Assembly: GCF_014642875.1 (NCBI RefSeq)
Contig: NZ_BMJC01000004.1
Location: 482,070-546,069 of the forward strand
Source of the DNA: Puia dinghuensis
Lineage (GTDB): Bacteria; Bacteroidota; Bacteroidia; Chitinophagales; Chitinophagaceae
Direction: 5' to 3'
DNA length: 64,000 bases
Part shown: positions 34,331 through 43,313 of the stretch, piece by piece
Layout of the letters: each line of letters starts with the position of its first letter
Position numbering within the stretch: the stretch's first letter is position 1
Program-made: the position numbers and the translations under genes
Notes under the pieces: generated by a model
The model's database searches: none
What the model saw: the letters and a program-made list of their open reading frames with translations, nothing else
Told to the model about the DNA's origin: nothing

Positions 34331-36373
34331 ATGCCGAAGCTTGGAAACTTTGTCACGGGAAGCTGGATCACCGGCGACGGGGACGGCCAGCCTCTTTTTA
34401 ATGCAGCCACAGGCGACATCATCGCCCACGCCAGCACAAAAGGCCTGGATTTCGCTGCCATCCTCGACTATGCCCGCAAGACTGGCAACCCGGCGCTCCG
34501 CCGGATGACCTTCCCCCAACGGGGCCTGATGCTCCGGGCCCTCGCTCTCCATTTACGCGAACACCTGGACGCCTTTTACCGTATAAGCTATCTCACCGGC
34601 GCCACCCGCGCCGATAGCTGGATAGACCTGGAAGGCGGCATCGGCAATCTCTTCTCCTATGCCTCGCTACGCCGCAAGTTTCCCGACGAAACCTTTTGCC
34701 TTGACGGCGAAGGACTATCCCTGGGGAAAGGCGGAACCTTTATGGGACAACACATCCTGGTGCCAAAAGAAGGCGCCGCCATCCATATCAACGCCTTTAA
34801 CTTCCCCGTATGGGGCATGCTGGAGAAGATAGCCGTCAATCTTCTGGCGGGAGTACCGGCCGTTGTCAAACCAGCCACGGTCACCTCTTTTCTCACCGAA
34901 GCCGTCGTCCGGGAGATCATCGCCTCGGATATCCTGCCCCCCGGGGCCCTGCAGCTGTTGTGTGGCAATGCGAGCGGTCTTCTGGACCATGTCACCGCCC
35001 AGGATGTCGTCACCTTCACCGGCTCGGCATCCACCGGTCTTCAGCTGAAAGCCCATCCCCGCGTTTTACAGGAGAGTACGCCTTTCAATATGGAAGCCGA
35101 TTCCCTCAACTGCCTTGTCCTCGGTGAAGACGTCGAACCGGGCATGCCGGAGTGGGACCTGTTCGTAAAAGAATTGCGGAAAGAAATGACGGTAAAAGCA
35201 GGCCAGAAATGTACGGCGGTACGGCGCATCTTCGTGCCGGAAAATAAGCTTGAAGAAGCCCGCAAGGCCATTATAAAGGCCCTGGCCCAGACACCCATCG
35301 GCAACCCGGAAAATGAAAAGGTGAGGATGGGGCCGCTGGCAGGGCAGTCGCAGCGCGAAGAGGTAAGGGCACAGGTGACAAAGCTTCTGGCCTCTTCCCA
35401 ACTGATCTATGGTTCCCTCGACAGCGTCGAGCTCATCGAAGGCGATGCTGCCCGCGGCGCATTCCTGAGTCCGCTGTTGCTGCTCAATGAAAAACCGTTC
35501 AACACGGAAGAGCCGCACAACATCGAAGCCTTTGGCCCCGTCAGCACCCTGATGCCTTATAAAGACAATGACGCCGCCATCGAGCTCTCCAAGAAGGGAA
35601 AAGGGTCGCTGTGCAGCACCATCGTTACAGCTGATCCAGATATCGCGCGTATATATACCCTGGGTGCGGCGACCCATCACGGCCGCATTCTTATCCTCAA
35701 CAACGAGTGCGCAAAGGAAAGCACCGGACATGGGAGCCCGCTGCCATTACTGGTGCACGGCGGACCGGGCCGCGCAGGCGGCGGCGAGGAAATGGGCGGC
35801 ATCCGCGGAGTAAAGCATTATATGCAGCGGGTAGCGGTGCAAGGGTCTCCTACCATGATCACCCATCTCACCCATCAGTATCAGCCGCATGCAAAACAGA
35901 CGCTTGACGAGAAACATCCTTTTAGGAAATATTTCGATGAATTGCAGGTAGGGGACACCGTTATTACGCACAAACGCACCGTCACCGAGGCGGATATCGT
36001 GAACTTTGCCAACGTCAGCTGGGACCATTTCTATGCTCATACCGATCATACTTCCCTTGAAGGCACGCTCTTTGAAAAACCGGTTGCGCATGGTTATTTC
36101 ATCCTAAGCGCGGCTGCGGGTCTCTTTGTCGATGCCGGAAAAGGCCCCGTCATGCTGAATTACGGCCTGGAGGAATGCCGGTTCCTGAAACCCGTCTATG
36201 CCGGCAGCACCATCGGGGTAAGGCTCACCTGTAAAGAGAAGATCGCGCAGGAGAAAAAAGAGGAAAATGACATTCCCCGGGGCATCGTTAAGTGGTATGT
36301 GGATGTCTATGATGAAACGGGGGAGAGCGTGGCCATAGCTACTATCCTGACGATGGTGCAACGAAAACCCTGA
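34331..36373 (+). CDS. paaZ: Phenylacetate ring-opening bifunctional enzyme PaaZ
   Basis: A 680-residue two-domain enzyme. The N-terminal aldehyde dehydrogenase domain (about 1-520) has catalytic Cys294 in K-A-G-Q-K-C-T-A and F-T-G-S-A-S-T. The C-terminal MaoC hot-dog hydratase domain (about 535-680) has the D-H-F-Y-A-H catalytic segment. PaaZ hydrolyses oxepin-CoA, opening the ring, and oxidises the resulting aldehyde. I chose ATG 34331; an in-frame upstream extension would run into the promoter and the divergent gene. The main paa genes lie 22 kb away on the other strand, so the pathway is split. An enoyl-CoA hydratase follows after 49 nt. Confidence 0.92.
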   Translation: MPKLGNFVTGSWITGDGDGQPLFNAATGDIIAHASTKGLDFAAILDYARKTGNPALRRMTFPQRGLMLRALALHLREHLDAFYRISYLTGATRADSWIDLEGGIGNLFSYASLRRKFPDETFCLDGEGLSLGKGGTFMGQHILVPKEGAAIHINAFNFPVWGMLEKIAVNLLAGVPAVVKPATVTSFLTEAVVREIIASDILPPGALQLLCGNASGLLDHVTAQDVVTFTGSASTGLQLKAHPRVLQESTPFNMEADSLNCLVLGEDVEPGMPEWDLFVKELRKEMTVKAGQKCTAVRRIFVPENKLEEARKAIIKALAQTPIGNPENEKVRMGPLAGQSQREEVRAQVTKLLASSQLIYGSLDSVELIEGDAARGAFLSPLLLLNEKPFNTEEPHNIEAFGPVSTLMPYKDNDAAIELSKKGKGSLCSTIVTADPDIARIYTLGAATHHGRILILNNECAKESTGHGSPLPLLVHGGPGRAGGGEEMGGIRGVKHYMQRVAVQGSPTMITHLTHQYQPHAKQTLDEKHPFRKYFDELQVGDTVITHKRTVTEADIVNFANVSWDHFYAHTDHTSLEGTLFEKPVAHGYFILSAAAGLFVDAGKGPVMLNYGLEECRFLKPVYAGSTIGVRLTCKEKIAQEKKEENDIPRGIVKWYVDVYDETGESVAIATILTMVQRKP

Positions 36374-36422
36374 AATACTGTTAAAGACGCTTGAAACACC
36401 CTGAAACAAAACAATAATCGCT

Positions 36423-37193
36423 ATGCTCAAACAGATCAAGGAAGGACATGTCAAGGCCGAACGTCACAATGGAGTCATGACCATTGAATTCTCCCACCCC
36501 CAGAGTAATTCCCTACCCGCGGAAATGTTGGAAGGCATCGCCCATGAGATCCATGGCGCCGGCAATGATCACGAAACAAAGGTTGTCATTCTGCAATCCG
36601 CCGGTGAACGGGCCTTTTGCGCCGGCGCATCCTTCGACGAGCTGCTCGCCATCGAGACGGTAGACCAGGGATTGCGATTCTTCGGCGGTTTTGCACTCCT
36701 TATCAATGAGATGCGGAAATGCCCCAAATTCATCATCGTCCGTATCCAGGGCAAATGTGTCGGCGGTGGGGTAGGGATAGCGGCGGCTGCCGACTATGCC
36801 ATTGCTGTGGAAGGCGCAGACGTCAAACTAAGCGAATTGTCCATCGGCATCGGTCCTTTTGTAGTAGGCCCCGCCGTGGAAAGAAAGATCGGACTCGCTG
36901 CTTTCAGCAGCCTGGCCATCGATGCCGCGATGTGGCGCGACGCGGAATGGGCGAGAAGAAGAGGCCTCTATGCCGAACTCCACGGCACTGTGACGGGAAT
37001 GGATGAATCCATCGCACGGCTCGCCAATCAATTGGCCCATTCCAACCCCGAAGCCATGACCTTATTAAAACAAAGTATGTGGAAAGGCACCGAGCATTGG
37101 GACCAATTGTTGTTCGAGAAAGCCGCGTTGAGCGGACGCCTCATCCTAAGCGCCTTCTCCAAAACGGCTATTCAGAAATTTAAGAAAAAGTAA
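36423..37193 (+). CDS. Enoyl-CoA hydratase/isomerase family protein
   Basis: A 256-residue crotonase-fold protein. The oxyanion-hole segments are visible (A-F-C-A-G-A-S-F and C-V-G-G-G-V-G). Of the two glutamates used by classical hydratases, the first position (in the G-G-G-x-E segment) is Gly here, while the second is kept in L-S-E-L. The chemistry may therefore differ from simple hydration. Position 49 nt after paaZ suggests a part in phenylacetate or related beta-oxidation-like steps; it could be the PaaF-type hydratase, but the missing glutamate argues for caution. The stop is followed by a hairpin at 37217. Confidence 0.75.
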   Translation: MLKQIKEGHVKAERHNGVMTIEFSHPQSNSLPAEMLEGIAHEIHGAGNDHETKVVILQSAGERAFCAGASFDELLAIETVDQGLRFFGGFALLINEMRKCPKFIIVRIQGKCVGGGVGIAAAADYAIAVEGADVKLSELSIGIGPFVVGPAVERKIGLAAFSSLAIDAAMWRDAEWARRRGLYAELHGTVTGMDESIARLANQLAHSNPEAMTLLKQSMWKGTEHWDQLLFEKAALSGRLILSAFSKTAIQKFKKK

Positions 37194-37216
37194 GAGGGCT
37201 CACATGAGAAAAAGAT

Positions 37217-37237
37217 GGGGCGGCCGCAGGCCGCCTC
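37217..37237. terminator. Hairpin between convergent genes
   Basis: A 9-bp GC-rich stem with one G-U pair and a 3-nt loop sits in the 49-bp gap between the enoyl-CoA hydratase (+) and carbonic anhydrase (−) stops. A pyrimidine-rich tail on the + side and an A-rich stretch on the other side suit termination from both directions. Confidence 0.65.
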
Positions 37238-37242
37238 TCTTA

Positions 37243-37878
37243 TTATAAGTCGTCATATTGATAGATCGGGTCGATGGCCGACCCCGCATCCATATCGAAC
37301 ACCGGCTTGATCAGTCCGTCCTTAAGTCCATAAACCCAGCCATGCAGCTGCGGCCGCCGTTCATGCTTCCAGGCCCGCTGGATGATGGAGGTCTTTGCCA
37401 GATGCATCACCTGCTCCTTTACATTCAGCTCCACCAGCCGGTCTGTCCGCTTTTCCTCATCGGCTATCGCATCCAGCTCCTTTGCATACAGCCGGTAGAC
37501 ATCCTTGATATTGCGCAGCCACATATTCAGTACATATTTGAAGTCGTGATTGGTCATCGCGGCCGTTATCCCGCCGCAGCCATAATGCCCGCAGACGATT
37601 ACATGATTCACCTTAAGGATGGTGACGGCATAGTCGAGCACGCTTAACAGGTTGACATCCGTATGGATGACGAGATTGGCGACATTGCGATGGACAAAGA
37701 TCTCGCCCGGCTGCGTCCCGGTGATCTTATCCGCCGGCACCCGGCTGTCGCTACAGCCGATCCAAAGAAATTCCGGTTTTTGCAGATGAGCAAGCCGCTC
37801 GAAATATTCCGGATCATCCGCCTTTATTCCCGAAGACCAGGCTTTATTCTCTGATAGTAATTTCTCTATCGGCGTCAT
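37243..37878 (-). CDS. can: Beta-class carbonic anhydrase
   Basis: A 211-residue beta carbonic anhydrase of the E. coli Can type. Zinc ligands are Cys42, His98 and Cys101, in C-S-D-S-R and C-G-H-Y-G-C-G-G; Asp44 and Arg46 form the catalytic dyad. It interconverts CO2 and bicarbonate in the cytoplasm, supplying carboxylases such as those of fatty-acid synthesis. It starts 13 nt after the fabG stop, so the pair is likely co-transcribed from the fabG promoter. Confidence 0.93.
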   Translation of the reverse strand: MTPIEKLLSENKAWSSGIKADDPEYFERLAHLQKPEFLWIGCSDSRVPADKITGTQPGEIFVHRNVANLVIHTDVNLLSVLDYAVTILKVNHVIVCGHYGCGGITAAMTNHDFKYVLNMWLRNIKDVYRLYAKELDAIADEEKRTDRLVELNVKEQVMHLAKTSIIQRAWKHERRPQLHGWVYGLKDGLIKPVFDMDAGSAIDPIYQYDDL

Positions 37879-37891
37879 TAATTTGGATTTT

Positions 37892-38641
37892 TCAAATATT
37901 CAAGCCGCCGCAGGCGCTGATCACCTGCCCGGTGATATACGAACTCAGATCGCTGGCCAGGAACAACGCGGTATTGGCTATTTCTTCGGCTTGTCCAAAC
38001 CGGCCAAGCGGAATGCTCTCGAGGAATTTCTTCGACGCATCCCCGTCTTTCAGGTAGTGGGTCATATCCGTCTCGATGAATCCGGGTGCGATGGCGTTGC
38101 AACGGATATTACGGCTGCCCAACTCTTTGGCTACCGACATGGTAAAACCAAGGATACCGGCCTTGGATGCGGCATAGCTGGCCTGCCCTGCATTTCCGCT
38201 GATGCCGACGATACTGCTCATATTGATGATAGACCCCTTTTTCGCCTTCATCATGGGCCTGATCACCTGCTTGGTCATGTTGAATACGCTCCCCAGGTTG
38301 ATATCGATCACTTCCTGCCATTGTTCGGGAGTAAGCCGCAGCAGCAGATTGTCTTTTGATATACCGGCATTGTTAACACAGATGTCTACCGTGCCAAACT
38401 CCTTCACCACTTCGTTTACCATCGCCTCACATTCCGCATATACGCCGGCATTGCTCTTATAGGCGCGGGCCCTGATACCAAATGCAGTTAGTCTTCCCTC
38501 CAGCGCCTTTGCTTTTTCTTCGCTGCTGAGATAGGTAAACGCCACATGTGCTCCATGTTCAGCTAGTTTCAGGGCCACGGCCTCGCCGATGCCACGGCTG
38601 GCGCCCGTGACTATCGCAACTTTGTTTTCGAGTAATTTCAT
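37892..38641 (-). CDS. fabG: 3-oxoacyl-ACP reductase FabG
   Basis: A 249-residue short-chain dehydrogenase. The NADP-binding loop is T-G-A-S-R-G-I-G, N-N-A-G follows, and the catalytic triad is Ser143, Tyr156 and Lys160. Length, the D-I-N-L-G-S-V-F helix and the G-F-I-E-T-D-M-T segment point to FabG, which reduces 3-oxoacyl-ACP in fatty-acid elongation. I chose the ATG at 38641, not the ATG eight codons upstream, because a promoter −7 element lies between them. The alternative is another SDR enzyme, but the segments match FabG well. Confidence 0.88.
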   Translation of the reverse strand: MKLLENKVAIVTGASRGIGEAVALKLAEHGAHVAFTYLSSEEKAKALEGRLTAFGIRARAYKSNAGVYAECEAMVNEVVKEFGTVDICVNNAGISKDNLLLRLTPEQWQEVIDINLGSVFNMTKQVIRPMMKAKKGSIINMSSIVGISGNAGQASYAASKAGILGFTMSVAKELGSRNIRCNAIAPGFIETDMTHYLKDGDASKKFLESIPLGRFGQAEEIANTALFLASDLSSYITGQVISACGGLNI

Positions 38642-38645
38642 GGGC

Positions 38646-38653
38646 CAAATATA
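38646..38653 (-). promoter_or_regulatory. fabG −7 element, 4 nt from the ATG
   Basis: On the minus strand an exact TAnnTTTG match (TATATTTG) ends 4 nt before the fabG start. It lies in the 26-bp space shared with the divergent gene at 38668. Initiation would be at, or within a few bases of, the start codon. Confidence 0.5.
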
Positions 38654-38667
38654 TATCTTTAGCATCG

Positions 38668-39912
38668 ATGAATCGTCCTAAAAATTTACCGGCTCAGCTG
38701 CTGCTTTTCTTTGCTATAGAAACCCTTAGCGTCACCTGGTGCCTCAAGATCCCGGGCTGGGCGCCCTTTCTCTCCCTGTTGTATTGTGCATCAGGCATGG
38801 GCATTGCCTATCTGCTTACCCGCTGCCCTACACTACAACTTCCCTCGCGGGGTAAAAAATCCTGGACCCTGCCTATCAATCATTACCGGCTCATCATCAC
38901 CGGCTGTCTCGCCCTCGCCACCTGGTCATGGTGCCAGTATTGGTTCGATGAGATGCCCATCGACATCACCAACGCCGATATGCTGCCGATCATAAAAGTG
39001 ATGGGCGAAAGATTTATTGCCGGTCAGCATAGCCATGTCTATGATATTATTCCCTCCATCTGGCACGGGACACAACCCATCTATCTCCCGGCCATGTGGC
39101 TGCCTTATGTCCCCGCCATTTTCCTGGGCCTCGACATGCGCTGGATCGCCGTAGCCGGGTTATTTTTTGCCTTCATCACCTTTCTGTTCCTCTACCGCCC
39201 TCCCGCAAGGCATCACCAACCGAATCACCCCCACGACTACAAACCCTTCTTCCTCGGCGCCCTGGCCTTTCTGCTTTATTGGTGGGTCGTGGCGGACAAC
39301 ACCGCGGGCATCGTCAGCGTGGCCGAAGAAGGAATGGTCATCGGGTATTATGTGCTGCTGGTGCTGGCGCTGGTTTCCGGCAAGCCCTGGCTAACAGGCA
39401 TCGCCATCTCGCTTTGCATGTTGAGCCGCTATGCACTGGTAGGCTGGCTACCCGCCTACCTTATTTATCTTGCGATGGAAAAAAAATGGCGTGAATGCTC
39501 GATCATTACGCTCACGGGGATACTGTGTTTTGTATTGCTGTTCTTGCTGCCTGTCGGTCTCAGCACCTTTGTCCGGCTGGCGAAGCTACCCGGCGACTAT
39601 GTGGCTTTTGCCTGCCGGGTGTGGAAAGACAGTCCTGACGTATTCGCTACGGCGCCCGCCTTTGCCTCGTTCTTTGGCCCGAATAGAGTAGGGCTGCTGC
39701 ATAGCCTGCTTGTCAGCCTCTCCTTTATCATCCCGCCGCTGTTCGTGCTCATCGGCCGGCGGTTGCATGGTAACAATCTGCCGTTGGCATCTTTAAAGCT
39801 GGCGCTGGTAATCTTTTATTGCTTTATCGATGTTCCCTATCTCTACCTGTTCTATACTTCATCGTTTGTCAGCCTTATTGCGTTGACGCTGGTGCTTCAT
39901 GAGCCAGCATAG
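38668..39912 (+). CDS. Polytopic membrane protein, GT-C-like
   Basis: A 414-residue integral membrane protein with about ten hydrophobic helices. The layout, with a short acidic loop after the second or third helix (D-E-M-P-I-D-I-T-N-A-D) and a soluble loop before the next helix, resembles DUF2029/GT87-type glycosyltransferases that use lipid-linked sugars. The family assignment is weak; no diagnostic motif is certain. It is divergent from fabG with 26 bp between starts, and its last 38 nt overlap the convergent GH3-auxin-family gene. Confidence 0.6.
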   Translation: MNRPKNLPAQLLLFFAIETLSVTWCLKIPGWAPFLSLLYCASGMGIAYLLTRCPTLQLPSRGKKSWTLPINHYRLIITGCLALATWSWCQYWFDEMPIDITNADMLPIIKVMGERFIAGQHSHVYDIIPSIWHGTQPIYLPAMWLPYVPAIFLGLDMRWIAVAGLFFAFITFLFLYRPPARHHQPNHPHDYKPFFLGALAFLLYWWVVADNTAGIVSVAEEGMVIGYYVLLVLALVSGKPWLTGIAISLCMLSRYALVGWLPAYLIYLAMEKKWRECSIITLTGILCFVLLFLLPVGLSTFVRLAKLPGDYVAFACRVWKDSPDVFATAPAFASFFGPNRVGLLHSLLVSLSFIIPPLFVLIGRRLHGNNLPLASLKLALVIFYCFIDVPYLYLFYTSSFVSLIALTLVLHEPA

Positions 39913-41407
39913 CCTGGATCTCTTCGATATACTTGCGGTCATTCGACAGGCGGGGAACCTTGTGCTGACCGCCAAGCTTTCCCTTACGCTTTAGCCATGC
40001 AGTAAAGACGCCTTTTTCCAACACCTGCAACCGGGGCAAACCCAGCGCGATATCCTTATGCCGCTTAGCCTCATAATCACTGTTGATGCTTTGAAGCGCT
40101 TTATCCAGTTCGCTGACAAAACTGTCCAGGTTGTCGGGCTTTTTCTCAAATTCCACCAGCCATTCATGCGCCCCGTTGCCCGTTTCGCTGAAATACACCG
40201 GCGCTGCGGTATAATCATTGACGATTGCCCCTGTCTTCTGACTGGCGATGGCAATGGCTTTATCCGAATTGTCGACGATGACCTCCTCGCCAAAGGCGTT
40301 GATAAAATGCTTCAACCGGCCGCTCACCCTTATGCGGAATGGGTCCCGGGAGGTAAACTGAACGGTGTCGCCAAGCAGATAGCGCCAAAGCCCGCCGTTG
40401 GTATTGATGACAAGCGCATAGTGGTGACCCACCTCGATATCGGCCAGCCCGATCGTTTCCGGCTGGGCCTTGCCGTATTCTTCTACCGGCATAAACTCCA
40501 TAAAGATGCCATGGTCGAGGAAGAGCAGCATCCCATCATCATGGGGATTTCCCTGCGCAGCGAAGAAACCCTCGCTGGCATTATACATTTCGAGATAGTT
40601 AATATCCCTGCCGATAAGTTTGCGAAACTGTTCCCGGTAGGGGGTAAATGCGACACCGCCATGGATATATAGCTCCAGGGAGGGCCACACTTCAGCCAAC
40701 GTGCTCCTGCCCGTGATCTCGAGGATGCGGCGGATCAACACTAGTGTCCAGGTGGGTACTCCCGAGATAGACGTGACGTTTTCTATGATGGTGTTCCTGG
40801 CCAATCTTTCGATCTTGTCTTCCCATTCGTCCAGCAGAGCAATGCTTAATTCGGGTGTGCGGATCCAGTTACCCCAGAAGGGTGCGTTCTGAAGCAACAC
40901 GGCGCTGAGGTCGCCGTAATGAACGTCTTCGTTCATTTGATTGATCGTGTGGCTGCCGCCGATGACCAATCCTTTGCCAGTGAGCAGGTCGGATTCGGGA
41001 TTGAAATTATAATACATCGTCAGGACGTCCTTCGCGCCTTTATAATGGCAATCCTGTAGGCTCTCTTCGCTGACGGGAATAAATTTGCTCTTGTCGCTGG
41101 TGGTGCCGCTGCTCTTGGCAAACCAATAAATAGGCGTGTTCCAGAGGATATTCTGCTCCCCATTCATGATCCGCTGGATATAGGGTTTCAGGTCATCATA
41201 TTCGTGGATAGGAACGGCCTGTTTGAAGTCGCGGAGCGAAAAGGTCCTGGAGAAATTGTATTTGCGCCCGAACTCGGTATACTGCGCGGAGGTGACAAGA
41301 TGTTGCAATACTTCCCGTTGCACAGCGACGGGGTGCTTCACCCATTGTTCGATGCGCTCCTGGCGCAACCTCGCCAATCTCGATATAGCCGGACTCAATA
41401 GCTTCAT
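39875..41407 (-). CDS. GH3 auxin-responsive-promoter family protein
   Basis: A 510-residue adenylate-forming enzyme of the GH3 (plant acyl-acid amido synthetase, PF03321) family; this is unrelated to glycoside hydrolase family 3. The nucleotide-binding loop F-A-K-S-S-G-T-T-S-D-K-S-K and the later Y-L-L-G-D-T-V-Q-F block fit the family. In plants such enzymes join amino acids to auxin or jasmonate; bacterial members are poorly characterised. The start at 41407 has a GGAG Shine-Dalgarno sequence 8 nt upstream. It overlaps the end of the convergent membrane-protein gene by 38 nt. Substrate unknown. Confidence 0.82.
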   Translation of the reverse strand: MKLLSPAISRLARLRQERIEQWVKHPVAVQREVLQHLVTSAQYTEFGRKYNFSRTFSLRDFKQAVPIHEYDDLKPYIQRIMNGEQNILWNTPIYWFAKSSGTTSDKSKFIPVSEESLQDCHYKGAKDVLTMYYNFNPESDLLTGKGLVIGGSHTINQMNEDVHYGDLSAVLLQNAPFWGNWIRTPELSIALLDEWEDKIERLARNTIIENVTSISGVPTWTLVLIRRILEITGRSTLAEVWPSLELYIHGGVAFTPYREQFRKLIGRDINYLEMYNASEGFFAAQGNPHDDGMLLFLDHGIFMEFMPVEEYGKAQPETIGLADIEVGHHYALVINTNGGLWRYLLGDTVQFTSRDPFRIRVSGRLKHFINAFGEEVIVDNSDKAIAIASQKTGAIVNDYTAAPVYFSETGNGAHEWLVEFEKKPDNLDSFVSELDKALQSINSDYEAKRHKDIALGLPRLQVLEKGVFTAWLKRKGKLGGQHKVPRLSNDRKYIEEIQAMLAHEAPASTQ

Positions 41408-41450
41408 ACGATGCACTCCATGTATGGCAAAGTAACTAATCGCCGGGACT

Positions 41451-42233
41451 TTACAGGGTATTTTTTTCTTCGTGCTGACGCGCCTCTTCGTGGAGATAAT
41501 CCTTTCTTTTCAGCTCGAAATTGCGACCCAGGTAAAGCCGTCTCACCTGTTCGTCCTCGGCCAGCTCTTCGGCGGTGCCGTGTTTGAAGATCTTCCCGTC
41601 GATAAGCAGGTAGGCCCGGTCGCAGATGGAGAGGGTTTCGTTTACGTTATGGTCGGTGATGAGGATACCGATATTCCTGAATTTAAGCCGGGCCACCACG
41701 GACTGGATGTCTTCCACCGCGATGGGGTCGACCCCGGCAAAGGGTTCGTCCAGCAGGATAAATTTGGGGTCCACAGCAAGGGCGCGGGCGATCTCGGTGC
41801 GCCGTCTTTCCCCGCCGCTGAGCGAATCCCCGTTGTTCTTGCGTACATGGTGCAGGTGAAACTCATCCAGCAAGGCTTCCAGCTTCGCTTTCTGCTGGGC
41901 CCGGCTCAGCCTGGTCATTTCCAGCACGGCCTTGATATTATCCTCTACGCTCAACTTACGAAAGACGGAGGCTTCCTGCGGCAGATAGCCGATGCCCATC
42001 TGCGCACGCTTGAACATCGGCAGACGAGTGATATTCACGTCGTTGAGAAAGACATTCCCTTCATCCGGCTTGATCAGCCCGACTACCATGTAAAAGGTCG
42101 TCGTCTTGCCCGCCCCATTAGGACCCAGCAGCCCGACGATCTCCCCCTGCTCCAACTTCACCGACACGTGATTCACCACCGTCCGGTTGTGATAAGTCTT
42201 TACAAGGTCTTGGGAATGAATGGTGATACTCAA
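41451..42233 (-). CDS. lptB: LPS export ABC transporter ATP-binding protein LptB
   Basis: A 260-residue ABC ATPase. Walker A is G-P-N-G-A-G-K-T-T, the signature is L-S-G-G-E-R-R-R, Walker B is [13 protein letters not shown] and the switch His is in T-D-H-N-V. The F-A-G-V-D-P and [10 protein letters not shown] wording is typical of LptB, the motor that extracts LPS from the inner membrane with LptFG. There is a 20-residue charged C-terminal tail. The start codon is TTG at 42233; no ATG is available in the proper place. It is divergent from metF. Confidence 0.9.
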   Translation of the reverse strand: MSITIHSQDLVKTYHNRTVVNHVSVKLEQGEIVGLLGPNGAGKTTTFYMVVGLIKPDEGNVFLNDVNITRLPMFKRAQMGIGYLPQEASVFRKLSVEDNIKAVLEMTRLSRAQQKAKLEALLDEFHLHHVRKNNGDSLSGGERRRTEIARALAVDPKFILLDEPFAGVDPIAVEDIQSVVARLKFRNIGILITDHNVNETLSICDRAYLLIDGKIFKHGTAEELAEDEQVRRLYLGRNFELKRKDYLHEEARQHEEKNTL

Positions 42234-42251
42234 CTTTTTCTATTTTGCCCG

Positions 42252-42281
42252 CAAAAATAAGCCCCGAAAGCCATGGTACAA
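42252..42281 (-). promoter_or_regulatory. lptB promoter
   Basis: On the minus strand TTG (complement of 42279-42281) is followed after 19 nt by an exact −7 TAnnTTTG (TATTTTTG, 42252-42259). This is a full Bacteroidota promoter, about 18 nt upstream of the TTG start of lptB. Confidence 0.65.
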
Positions 42282-42323
42282 GCTTCCCGCTTTAAATTTA
42301 TAGGTGTTTTAAGACTTATGGCC

Positions 42324-42331
42324 TAAGTTTG
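42324..42331 (+). promoter_or_regulatory. metF promoter −7 element
   Basis: An exact TAnnTTTG match (TAAGTTTG), 28 nt before the metF ATG. No distinct −33 box and no room for an S-adenosylmethionine or cobalamin riboswitch in the leader. Confidence 0.55.
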
Positions 42332-42359
42332 CGAAATTAATTCGAATTATTCGTTCGTT

Positions 42360-43313
42360 ATGAAGGTTATAGACCATATCAATAGTGCAAAAGACACCCT
42401 TGTTTCCTTTGAGATACTCCCTCCCCTGAAAGGCAAGACCATCAGCTCCATTTATGAACATCTGGACCCGCTGATGGCTTTCAACCCCTCCTTCATCAAC
42501 GTGACTTATCACCGCAGCGAGACGATGTTTAAAAAGAAGGCCGACGGAACATTTGAAAAAGTGGAAGTCCGTAAACGGCCCGGTACGGTCGGCATTTGCG
42601 CCGCCATCATGAACCACTATAAGGTAGACGCCGTCCCGCACCTCATCTGCGGTGGATTTGCAAAACGGGAGACGGAAGACGCGCTCATCGACCTTCACTT
42701 CCTCGGTATCGACAATGTGCTGGTGCTGCGGGGCGACGCTGCAAAGAACGAAAGCTCTTTTGAACCCGAACCCGATGGTCATCGCTACGCCATCGATCTG
42801 CTGAAACAGGTTGTGTGCCTCAACCAGGGCGTCTACCTGGAAGAAGATATCAAAAACGGCGGCAAGACCAATTTCTGCATCGGTATCGCGGGCTATCCCG
42901 AAAAACATTTCGAAGCCCCCAACCTGGAAACCGATCTGATGTACCTCAAGGCAAAGGTCGAATCCGGAGCGGAATACATTACCACTCAGATGTTCTTCGA
43001 TAACCAAAAGTATTTTGATTTTGTAAAGATCTGCCGCGATCAGGGCATCACTGTTCCCATCATCCCGGGCCTGAAGCCGATAACAACGAAGAAACAGATG
43101 AGCATGTTACCAAAGGTCTTCCATGTAGACCTGCCCACCGATCTTTCCAAAGCCATTCTACAGTGCAAGACCGACGCGGACGTTGAACAGGTAGGCACGG
43201 AATGGCTGATCCAGCAAAGCAGGGAATTGAAGAAAGCCGGCGTGCCCGTGCTGCACTATTATACCCTGGGTAAGCCCAAGGTGATCGAAGCGACTGTCAA
43301 GGCAACTTTTTAA
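42360..43313 (+). CDS. metF: Methylenetetrahydrofolate reductase
   Basis: A 317-residue TIM-barrel flavoprotein. The N-terminal S-F-E-I-L-P-P strand carries the catalytic Glu, and L-V-L-R-G-D and T-T-Q-M-F-F-D are FAD and folate-binding landmarks. It reduces 5,10-methylene-THF to 5-methyl-THF for methionine synthesis. It is slightly longer than the E. coli enzyme (296), with insertions around the V-E-V-R-K-R-P-G segment. Its last 17 nt overlap the 3' end of the convergent chaperone gene. Confidence 0.92.
   Translation: MKVIDHINSAKDTLVSFEILPPLKGKTISSIYEHLDPLMAFNPSFINVTYHRSETMFKKKADGTFEKVEVRKRPGTVGICAAIMNHYKVDAVPHLICGGFAKRETEDALIDLHFLGIDNVLVLRGDAAKNESSFEPEPDGHRYAIDLLKQVVCLNQGVYLEEDIKNGGKTNFCIGIAGYPEKHFEAPNLETDLMYLKAKVESGAEYITTQMFFDNQKYFDFVKICRDQGITVPIIPGLKPITTKKQMSMLPKVFHVDLPTDLSKAILQCKTDADVEQVGTEWLIQQSRELKKAGVPVLHYYTLGKPKVIEATVKATF

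Noticed and set aside
42234-42359. SAM or cobalamin riboswitch upstream of metF
   Set aside because: The leader after the promoter is under 30 nt, too short for either riboswitch, and no matching conserved boxes are seen.
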